A DNA stretch of 64,000 bases from Dactylosporangium vinaceum. Its GTDB lineage: Bacteria; Actinomycetota; Actinomycetes; Mycobacteriales; Micromonosporaceae. Within the stretch, counting starts at the first letter, position 1. Each line of letters begins with the position of its first letter. The stretch covers positions 11,594,001-11,658,000 of the forward strand of contig NZ_CP061913.1 in the NCBI RefSeq assembly GCF_019904175.1. Direction: 5' to 3'. Shown one piece after another: positions 6,731 to 13,116 of this stretch. The notes beneath the pieces were generated by a model. It was not told where the DNA came from. It worked only from the letters and a program-made list of their open reading frames with translations, and made no database searches. The position numbers and the translations under genes were made by a program.

Positions 6731-7673
6731 GCAGCACCTTGCCGAAGTGCTCGTTGGATTCGAGCAGCCGGTGCGCCTCGGCCGCCTCGGTGATAGGGAT
6801 CCGGGAGTCGATCACGGGGCGGATCATGCCCTCGTCGAGCAGCGGCCAGACCTCTTCCCGGACGCCCCGCACGATGGCCGCCTTCTCAGCCGCCGACCGG
6901 CCCCGCAGCGTGGTGCCGGCGACCAGGGCGCGCTTGGTCAGGAGCTGGCCCATGTCGAGCTCGCCGCGCCGACCGCCCTGCAGCCCGATCACCACCAGGC
7001 GCCCGCCGACCTTCAGGACGTCGACGTTCCGTTTGAGGTAGGGGCCGCCCATGATGTCGAGCACGACGTCGGCCTGCACCTCCTTGGCAAAGTCCACCGA
7101 CGTGTAGTCGATGGCCCGATCGGCCCCCAGCTCCAGGAGCCGCTCGTGCTTGGCCGCCCGCGCCGTCACGACGACCTCAGCGCCAAGAGCCTTGCCCAGC
7201 TGTACCGCGAATGTGCCGATCCCGCTCCCGCCCCCGTGCACCAGCAGCGTCTCGCCGGGCTTGAGCCGGGCCAGGTCGACGAGGTTCGAGAACACCGTCG
7301 CCGCCGCCTCGGGCAGCCCCGCCGCGTCGACCAAATCAACCTTCTGCGGCACCGGCAGCACCTGGGTGGCGGGCGCGACGACGAGCTCCGCGTAGCCACC
7401 CCCGCCGAGCAGCGCGCACACTTCCTGCCCGACGTGCCACCCGTGCACTCCCGGGCCCAGCTCCCGGACCCGCCCGGAGACCTCCAGCCCCGGGTAGGGC
7501 GGCGCGTCCTTCGGCGGCGGATAGTTCCCCTGCCGCTGCAGCGCATCGGCCCGATTGACCCCGGCCGCCGCCACCTCGATCAGGACCTCGCCGTCTCCCG
7601 GAGCCGGATCGGCCACTTCCGTCCAGCGCAGCACTTCGGGCCCACCGGGTCGTTCAATCGTGATCGCATGCAC
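6717..7673 (-). CDS. NAD(P)H:quinone oxidoreductase, PIG3-like zinc-free MDR family
   Basis: A 318-residue medium-chain dehydrogenase/reductase. The start HAITIERPGGPEVLRW and GVNRADALQRQGNYPPP are typical of the PIG3/quinone oxidoreductase branch; no zinc ligands are present. The Rossmann NADPH site is LLVHGGGSGIGTFAVQLGKA, followed by TARAAKHERLLELGADRAID. It reduces quinones or similar electrophiles using NADPH. I chose the GTG at 7673 because homologues begin with HAITI; GAAGG lies immediately upstream, unusually close, so a leaderless transcript is possible. It is convergent with, and overlaps, soxR, a natural regulatory partner. Confidence 0.9.
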   Translation of the reverse strand: MHAITIERPGGPEVLRWTEVADPAPGDGEVLIEVAAAGVNRADALQRQGNYPPPKDAPPYPGLEVSGRVRELGPGVHGWHVGQEVCALLGGGGYAELVVAPATQVLPVPQKVDLVDAAGLPEAAATVFSNLVDLARLKPGETLLVHGGGSGIGTFAVQLGKALGAEVVVTARAAKHERLLELGADRAIDYTSVDFAKEVQADVVLDIMGGPYLKRNVDVLKVGGRLVVIGLQGGRRGELDMGQLLTKRALVAGTTLRGRSAAEKAAIVRGVREEVWPLLDEGMIRPVIDSRIPITEAAEAHRLLESNEHFGKVLLTVG

Positions 7674-7677
7674 ACCT

Positions 7678-8478
7678 TCATTCTTGCCGCTCCCACCACG
7701 GCCGCCACTGGTGGCCGTCACCCCACCAATCGCTGTGCGCATCCCGCTGCCAGTTCCGCCCCTGGTCCTGGTCGATCTGATCCTGATCGCCCCCGGCCTG
7801 GTCGCCCCGGGCCTGATCGCTGCGGTCCCTGTCGCTCTGGTCCTGCACCTGGTCGTGGCGGTGCCGGCCGGTCGGCTGGGTCGGCGCCTCGACCGGCTCC
7901 TCCGTGGGCTCCTCGGTCACCGGCGGCGCCTCGATGGCCGGCAACTCAGCCACCGCGGCCGCCGCGGTCGTGGGCACCGCATGCCGCGGACCACCGGTGC
8001 TGCTCTCAACCGTCACCACCGCCCGCCGCCCGGTCTGCTGCTGCACCTCGTTGCGCGGCCCCGGCGACGGCGCCACCACCGGCACACTCCCGAGATCGAG
8101 AATCGGCACCGGCGCAGCCGGCACGGTACTCATCCCGAGCGGCCCACCAGCAGCCGCACTCGGCCCACCACCCGCCGCGACAGGCATCGCAAACCCACCG
8201 TCCGGCTCCCTGGCCCGCTCGGGCCGAACCCGACTGGGGTCGAACCCGGCCGACCCCACGATGACCCCGATAGCCGCCACTCCGACGCCACCGGCCAGGA
8301 GCGCAGCCAACGAGGGCCGCACAATCCTCCGATGCCGAGTGACGCACCCGGCCCGAGGATCGTTGAAGAAGAGGTGCACAGTCCCGTTCCCCCCGTCAGC
8401 GGTGTGCCGTACCTCGAGTCTGCGCAGCTCACCCCCTTCAGGCGCCCATTTGCGCCGCACCGCTTGCGGGTTCACCAC
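7678..8478 (-). CDS. Single-span membrane protein with Asp/Gln-rich tail, unknown function
   Basis: About 266 residues from the tandem GTG codons at 8478/8475. A short basic cytoplasmic region ends in HRRIVRPSLAALL and is followed by one hydrophobic span (LLAGGVGVAAIGVIVGSAGF, about residues 58-77). The rest is an extracytoplasmic Pro/Ala/Val-rich linker and a striking tail of alternating D, Q, R and W residues that resembles degenerated DQDQ repeats. No catalytic motif is visible. The start is inferred from the position of the membrane span. The gene lies between the quinone reductase and tRNA-Ser and is antisense to nothing recognisable. Its composition suggests a cell-wall-spanning structural or anchoring role, but that is only inference. 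Confidence 0.6.
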   Translation of the reverse strand: MVNPQAVRRKWAPEGGELRRLEVRHTADGGNGTVHLFFNDPRAGCVTRHRRIVRPSLAALLAGGVGVAAIGVIVGSAGFDPSRVRPERAREPDGGFAMPVAAGGGPSAAAGGPLGMSTVPAAPVPILDLGSVPVVAPSPGPRNEVQQQTGRRAVVTVESSTGGPRHAVPTTAAAAVAELPAIEAPPVTEEPTEEPVEAPTQPTGRHRHDQVQDQSDRDRSDQARGDQAGGDQDQIDQDQGRNWQRDAHSDWWGDGHQWRPWWERQE

Positions 8479-8562
8479 CCCGCGTTCCCCCGAACGACGT
8501 CCCTCACGTGGGTGACACCGCACGGCGAGCGCCGATCTGGCACACTTAGCGTCGTTCCGCCG

Positions 8563-8650
8563 GGAGGGCTCGCCTAGTGGCCGATGGCGCCGGTCTTGAA
8601 AACCGGTGAGGCGTTCCGCGTCTCCGTGGGTTCGAATCCCACGCCCTCCG
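8563..8650 (+). tRNA. tRNA-Ser (anticodon UGA)
   Basis: The acceptor arms GGAGGGC (8563-8569) and GCCCTCC (8643-8649) pair exactly, followed by discriminator G, as in serine tRNAs. The anticodon loop CTTGAAA carries TGA between CCGGT and ACCGG arms. There is a long class II variable arm and a canonical TGGGTTCGAATCCCA T-arm. The total is 88 nt without encoded CCA. The 3' half is repeated at 20448-20502, so this is the insertion site of the island. Confidence 0.96.
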
Positions 8651-8651
8651 C
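8597..8651 (+). repeat. attL, 3' part of tRNA-Ser
   Basis: 55 bp starting at the T of the anticodon loop and ending one base past the tRNA, identical to 20448-20502. The tRNA stays complete on this side. Confidence 0.93.
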
Positions 8652-8666
8652 TCCCAGACAGCAAGA

Positions 8667-8705
8667 GCGCCCGCTGAGCAGCAGGAACGCTGGCTTAGCG
8701 GGCGC
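8667..8705 (+). terminator. Terminator-like hairpin after tRNA-Ser
   Basis: GCGCCCGCTGAGC (8667-8679) pairs with GCTTAGCGGGCGC (8693-8705) with a single G-T wobble, followed by CTTGTCT. It lies on the island side of attL, so the island supplies the terminator for the tRNA it occupies. Confidence 0.75.
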
Positions 8706-8839
8706 CTTGTCTACCGGTCGCGGGTCTCTCTTGATCCCATTGAAACCCACTGCTTCTCACTGGTTGTGCATGAGCTGTGCATGGGACCGCGCATCTGAAA
8801 CCGGACCTCACCTACAAGAACCACTGACAGAGTGCATGC

Positions 8840-9112
8840 CTACCTCTTCCTTGCGGTCCCACTCTTGACGCTCATCGAACGGCCCGCGCGAACCGCGCAT
8901 CCGCGCCGGCGACGATGGCCTACCTGCCGCCACAAGGTTCGTTTGGTCGACGCGCCGCTTCGGCCTGTTCGATCACGCAGCCTCAGGCACCAGCGCAGAC
9001 CAACTGGTAGTGCTGCGGCAATGAGTGCGGCGGGGAGCTCGGTCACGATCCCATTCATGATCAACGACACCGCGTGCGACAACAACTCCTGCGCTCCAAT
9101 CCGTAGGTTCAT
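8840..9112 (-). CDS. Small predicted membrane protein, unknown
   Basis: A 90-residue frame. It has one hydrophobic segment in its middle (IVTELPAALIAAALPVGLRW, about residues 21-40) followed by a strongly basic tail. Similar short proteins with a VTELPAAL-type span occur on actinobacterial mobile elements, which is why I keep it, but the assignment is from pattern only. The ATG at 9112 has an AGAGG only two bases upstream, so translation initiation is uncertain; an internal ATG at 9058 is an alternative. It is divergent from the HTH/DUF3800-like gene and shares its upstream region. Confidence 0.4.
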   Translation of the reverse strand: MNLRIGAQELLSHAVSLIMNGIVTELPAALIAAALPVGLRWCLRLRDRTGRSGASTKRTLWRQVGHRRRRGCAVRAGRSMSVKSGTARKR

Positions 9113-9248
9113 ACCTCTCGACAGTGGAGGGCGGTTCGGCGCGGCAGACGGAAGCAGACGACGGTAGACGTCAGCGGACAGCGACGGACAAGATAGGACC
9201 ACTGGCCCTTATAGGCCCGGCTTTCGCCCATGCTTCAAGGAGGTATCC

Positions 9249-10379
9249 ATGCCCCGCCTGGCACGCCCTGTTGGCCAGACTGGCGAGGGCAGGGCCCTCA
9301 ACGAAGCGCTACATGAACTCCACGAACGCGCCGGCCTGCCGTCCCTGAAGGACATGGAACGGATGCTCGGGGCGGGCGTTGCGAGTCGTAGTCGAATCCA
9401 CGAGGCGTTCTCACAACCTCGAATACCGAGTTGGGGTCTCGTTGAAATACTGGTCGAACAACTTGCCAGGAAGGTTCCGTCCGGGCCGCCGGAATCCAAA
9501 GAGGTTGAGCGTTTCCATAACCTATGGATTGCGGCATCAAGTCGAGCCGAAGTACGTCAGTCTCGTCCGACAGAAGTAGACTATGACTCTACCGGGGCGA
9601 ATATAGTTTCGACTACGAAAGCGCCAAGTTCATCGCCCTCAACGCCGGCCCGCACTGCAGGAGGGCCGTGCGTGGATCTGCTCATGACTGATTCCGGGCA
9701 GAATGAGCCAACGCAGCCACTGATTGTGTCAGCGGTCGAGCTAGTCGGCGACGGAGCCGAGATAGAGCGACGTATCCAAGATTTGTTCCGCCGTCTTTCC
9801 GCTCGACGAAGCCTCAAAGGCCTTTCCAGTTTCGATCACTTTCGCCGGTACGGATTTAATGCCCTAACCGATCCCGATGAAGTGTCGGGGCCATTCCGAG
9901 AGTTGATGCACGAGTTCACTTTTAGAGCTTATGCTTACGTAACCAGCAGGATGAGCCCACGCGGTGGCGCAACAGATACGCAGATGCTCAATTTTATGTA
10001 CACGGGCATGCTCGGAGATCTCGTGCTTAGACACAAGACGAGGCCCGAGCTTCGGTGCCGGATTGAGACCAGCAGCGAGAACCGTGACCTCCCCATAGAG
10101 GCGCTCTCAAATAGCGCTGTCCGCCGAGCGCGTATGAAACTTGGACGCCACGCCGATCTACCGCGGCTCGACATCGCCGCCAGCGTTAGGCTCGACGTAA
10201 TGTCAATGGCGATGGCCGACTACATCGCACGGGACATCAGCGGGTGGCTCCAGTCCGGTTGTAGCACAGATCCAGCGGATCGCCCGTACCGCGCCTTCCG
10301 AGAAGTAGAACCATTTTTGTCAGTCTTGTACTCCCTGGAAGAGGGACGCATATCCGATCGAAAGACGCTTCTTCACTGA
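9249..10379 (+). CDS. HTH protein with a DUF3800-like C-terminal domain, retron-associated candidate effector
   Basis: A 376-residue protein with an excellent ribosome-binding site (AAGGAGGT) before ATG. Residues about 15-75 form a helix-turn-helix of the type common in actinobacterial conflict genes (ALNEALHELHERAGLPSL, then SRIHEAFSQPRIPSWGLVEI). A Ser/Thr/Pro linker follows to about residue 138. Residues 140-335 resemble, by eye, the RNase H-like DUF3800 fold: a first strand VDLLMTDSGQ in the place of the usual YIDESG, and a late ADYIARDI helix in the place of QLADLIA. This similarity is weak and the usual first Asp-Glu pair is altered, so catalytic activity is uncertain. It directly precedes the reverse transcriptase, with 124 nt between them. 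Both HTH proteins and DUF3800 proteins are known retron partners. Codon use is less GC-rich than the neighbours. Confidence 0.6.
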   Translation: MPRLARPVGQTGEGRALNEALHELHERAGLPSLKDMERMLGAGVASRSRIHEAFSQPRIPSWGLVEILVEQLARKVPSGPPESKEVERFHNLWIAASSRAEVRQSRPTEVDYDSTGANIVSTTKAPSSSPSTPARTAGGPCVDLLMTDSGQNEPTQPLIVSAVELVGDGAEIERRIQDLFRRLSARRSLKGLSSFDHFRRYGFNALTDPDEVSGPFRELMHEFTFRAYAYVTSRMSPRGGATDTQMLNFMYTGMLGDLVLRHKTRPELRCRIETSSENRDLPIEALSNSAVRRARMKLGRHADLPRLDIAASVRLDVMSMAMADYIARDISGWLQSGCSTDPADRPYRAFREVEPFLSVLYSLEEGRISDRKTLLH

Positions 10380-10398
10380 GATGTGGTACCTTCTACGC

Positions 10399-10479
10399 GG
10401 AGCAGGGCTGCGGTCAACTTTGTGCGCGAGTCCGCGCGCGTTGCCTAATAGCTCTAGCACAGGAGTGCGGCCCTGCTCC
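10399..10479 (+). ncRNA. Candidate retron ncRNA (msr-msd-like) between partner gene and RT
   Basis: The 124-nt gap holds a perfect 10-bp long-range inverted repeat: GGAGCAGGGC (10399-10408) and GCCCTGCTCC (10470-10479), as expected for the a1/a2 arms of a retron RNA. Enclosed are a 7-bp hairpin (10422-10439, loop AGTC, one G-T pair) and a 4-bp hairpin GCAC/GTGC around AGGA. The enclosed 61 nt are short for a complete msr-msd, so either this is a minimal form, the msd extends beyond, or it is only a terminator-like structure. No branching guanosine motif can be assigned with certainty. Confidence 0.4.
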
Positions 10480-10503
10480 CTAGTCTTGAAGGCGGCGAAC
10501 TGA

Positions 10504-11502
10504 GTGGCTATATTCTCGGTTGAGGATCTCGCGCAGCATGCCGGAGTATCTACTCAAACGCTCGAAGAGCTTGCCGAGTCCCTTCCGTCGGGTGCCGGAA
10601 CTCTCTACAGCCGCCTGACTTTTCCGAAGAAGCGCGGCGGATTTCGAGAGGTCGTCTCACCACGAAAGACCCTCGACGTTGTGACAAAGAACTTGCATCG
10701 GAGCTTTCTCGACGTATTCCGTTACCGACCACCCGAACATGTACACGGTTTCGTTAAAGGCCGTTCAACGATCAGTAACGCCTCAGAACACCTTGGCAGA
10801 ACGTGCGTTTTACGAGTGGACCTGAAGAGCTTCTTTCCATCCATTGATTCCACGCGCCTCAAAGCTGCTTTCCTCGAACGGGTCTACGACGAAAAAGCGG
10901 CCGAGCTGTGCGTCAGGGTCGTAACCATCTCCGACAAACTTCCTGTTGGGGTCAGCACTTCGCCCTTTTTATCAAATCTGGTTTTTCGCGCTACTGATTA
11001 CGCACTGCTAGATTACGCCAGGGCAGAAGGTTTAGGATTAACGCGCTACGTTGATGACCTTTCATTCTCCGGCGAGGTGGAAGATAGGCACCTCAGTGAT
11101 ATTACGCGGATTCTTGAGGACTTGGGCTGGAGAGTCAATACTAGAAAAACTGCGTTCATGCGCCGCGGCGGCCCGCAGTACGTGACGGGACTGTACGTTG
11201 GAGCGCCGGATCGCCCGCGCATTCCCCGCAAGACAAAGCGTCGAATGCGTTGGATTCTGCACGTAATCTCGAGATTTGGCTACGAGACTTACATGACAGA
11301 GTTTGGCGGCCTGGAAGCCGGAATGATACCTCAACGCCTTTTGGGGTGGTCTTGCTACGTCGCGTCAGTTGAACCCGACGTCGGCTTCCCCTTGTTTCGC
11401 GCCTTTCGCGAGATACTTCCGGAATCTTACACTCCGCCGAGTTACTACGCCGGCGAAATCGCAGGAATCAGAATAATTCACGAGCTGGACGATCTCCGCT
11501 GA
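10504..11502 (+). CDS. Retron-type reverse transcriptase
   Basis: A 332-residue RT without fused extra domains. Ordered motifs: HGFVKGRS and SNASEH (residues 81-96, the retron NAxxH region), DLKSFFPSID (106-115, catalytic Asp of motif A), GVSTSPFLSN (149-158, motif B), RYVDDLSFSG (181-190, the YxDD box) and QYVTGLYV (215-222), the VTG motif that marks retron RTs. In retrons this enzyme primes on the branched guanosine of its own RNA and makes msDNA, and the complex guards the cell against phage. It starts at GTG with GAAGG about 11 nt upstream. Together with the preceding gene it makes a two-gene cassette. Group II intron and DGR features (maturase domain, template/variable repeats) are absent. 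Confidence 0.88.
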   Translation: MAIFSVEDLAQHAGVSTQTLEELAESLPSGAGTLYSRLTFPKKRGGFREVVSPRKTLDVVTKNLHRSFLDVFRYRPPEHVHGFVKGRSTISNASEHLGRTCVLRVDLKSFFPSIDSTRLKAAFLERVYDEKAAELCVRVVTISDKLPVGVSTSPFLSNLVFRATDYALLDYARAEGLGLTRYVDDLSFSGEVEDRHLSDITRILEDLGWRVNTRKTAFMRRGGPQYVTGLYVGAPDRPRIPRKTKRRMRWILHVISRFGYETYMTEFGGLEAGMIPQRLLGWSCYVASVEPDVGFPLFRAFREILPESYTPPSYYAGEIAGIRIIHELDDLR

Positions 11503-11550
11503 CGCCGGAGTTTCTCACTTCTCGTCTTTCTAACCTGCTTCGGCAACGGT

Positions 11551-12749
11551 CTAGATGGAATCTCGCAGGTCGTTGACGTATGGGCGCTGAAGCGCTGCTT
11601 CAATACGATGCCTCGCGGCTTCATCTTGTCCGTCTATGCCGCGAGCGTAAACCTTCAGCAGCACATTTACGCTATGACCAGCCCATTCTGCGACTTGAGT
11701 CGCGGGCACGCCAGCGTTGAGCCACAGCGATACCGCGGCATGCCTGAGCAATTACGGCACCCTCGCTAGGGGCGAACGCTGTTGCGATTCGGTGAGTGCC
11801 GTCGCGCGTGCCTGCCGCCACACCCGGTTGTAGGTCTCCTTAGACACCGGCCCGTACTGGTAGTAGCGGCGAACGAACAGCCGTCCATCGGGGCCTGCTC
11901 CATATACGTCGATATGCTGCTGGAGCAGCCGCACCAACTCCGGAGCCGCCGGGACTATGCGAGTCGCGTTGGCGGGGCGATGCTTCAGCGCCCGGTCCTC
12001 CATAACCGCGCCGCTGTCGCTCCACTCCTGTCCGGCGCGTTGCGTTGACCCTGTTAGGTGGAGCGATCCCCAGCCGGTCTCCGGGAGTTTGCAGTCGTCC
12101 AAGCGCAGGTGCAGCACTTCTGCGGGCCGGAGGGCAGCGAAGTACATACAGCCGAAGAACGCGGTTAGCCGTGGGTCTTTCTGCTGCACCGCTTCAAGCA
12201 GCAGCCGAGCCTGCGCAGGATTCACGACAACACGGCGGTCTACCTCCTCGTCGTTCTTCGGGGCCGACCACTGCACGAAGTCCATCGGGTGGGCATCGAG
12301 CCGCCTCAGTTCGACCGCATATCGCAGCGCGCCGTAGAAGACCGCACGCTTTCGAGCGACCGTGTTCGGCGCCGCTGCCTTGCCGTCCGTCTTCAACGCT
12401 AACTGGTCGAGCACCTTCCGAACCAACGCGGCATCGGTCAACGCGTGAGCTTAACTGTGCTTTTCCTTAGCCACTCGATCGCGCGGAGGTGCTCCTCCGT
12501 GGGCGGGCCAACCTCTCGCTGGGCCTTGTTGAACGCCCACGCGTACAAGGTCCGCCGGATCGCGGAGTCTGTCGGTGCACCACGATCGGTTGAGAGCAGC
12601 GCCAGCGTCACCGTCGACAAACTTTCGGCGATCGACTTACGCTGCGTGGCCGCCGCCCGCGGCCACTTCATGTCCACGAACTCAATGGCGTGGTCGAACC
12701 ACGAGCACGCTCGCAACTCGCGCGCCAACGCCATCGCCCCCGCCGACAA
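11551..12749 (-). pseudogene. int: Broken tyrosine integrase of the island
   Basis: Three collinear pieces of one integrase. The N-terminal SAM-like/core-binding part (WFDHAIEFVDMKWPRAA) runs in one frame to a stop at 12438. The catalytic domain continues in another frame (ALTDAALVRKVLDQL, ALRPAEVLHLRLDD with the first catalytic Arg) to a TAA at 11752-11754. Beyond it, in the same frame, is the C-terminal catalytic part (LRHAAVSLWLNAGV, AEWAGHSVNVLLKVYARG with the Tyr). The TAA stands where homologues read Tyr-Asp before LRH. The N-terminus appears cut near 12715, where a transposase remnant begins. It should be inactive. Confidence 0.88.
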
Positions 12750-12930
12750 ACTCGACGGCCTCTACGTCGGCCGACCCGCCAAACCCACCGGCCGGCTCAT
12801 CTTCGAAGCCCTCGACCGACTCCGGCTCATCCCCGGCCACGGCAACGACCCGCCAGTGATCCCACAACCCGGACCACTACAAACCCGAATCCTCGACCTC
12901 CTCAACATCGACCCACTCCAACTGACCTGA
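12716..12930 (+). pseudogene. C-terminal remnant of a transposase
   Basis: About 70 codons ending at a TGA at 12928-12930. LDGLYVGRPAKPTGRLIFEA followed by LRLIPGHG and a PLQTRILDLLNIDPL end resembles, from memory, the C-termini of large actinobacterial DDE transposases. The 5' portion of the gene is missing. Its left edge abuts the truncated 5' end of the integrase, so its insertion or a linked deletion probably removed the integrase start. The exact junction cannot be fixed by eye. Confidence 0.5.
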
Positions 12931-12954
12931 CCCACCCACACTCATGTGCGGAAC

Positions 12955-13112
12955 ACGGGGCTAGCGGGGCGAGGGTGTCCACGAAACGCCTCCTGCGGGC
13001 GGTTTGAGGGTGCACGGGGTCGGCGCTGCTAGGTACTAGCGCGCTGATCAGGGGTTGGTTCGGGTGCTAGCGGGGGTGCTAGGTCTAGCAGCGCGGGCTG
13101 CTAGACCTAGCA
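12955..13112. repeat. CTAG-rich repeat region behind the traB/FtsK gene
   Basis: Eight CTAG tetranucleotides occur in about 150 bp (12961, 13029, 13036, 13067, 13079, 13085, 13101, 13107), mostly within GCTAG or CTAGC contexts. GCTAGCGGGG occurs twice (12960 and 13066). CTAG is uncommon elsewhere in the window. It could be a cis-acting transfer locus recognised by the TraB-type translocase, which in Streptomyces plasmids lies near tra. This is inferred from position only. Confidence 0.45.
13077..13112 (-). terminator. Perfect 16-bp hairpin after the translocase gene
   Basis: TGCTAGGTCTAGCAGC (13077-13092) and GCTGCTAGACCTAGCA (13097-13112) pair exactly around GCGG. It starts 4 nt past the stop of the minus-strand FtsK-like gene, so it acts as its terminator, but it also contains four of the CTAG repeats. 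Confidence 0.75.
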
Positions 13113-13116
13113 GCGT

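Noticed and set aside
10504..11502. Group II intron or diversity-generating retroelement RT
   Set aside because: No maturase or endonuclease domain, no intron domain V-like RNA seen, and no template/variable repeat or variable target protein nearby.
12955..13112. CRISPR array
   Set aside because: The repeats are short CTAG motifs at irregular spacing without constant-length spacers, and no cas genes are present.
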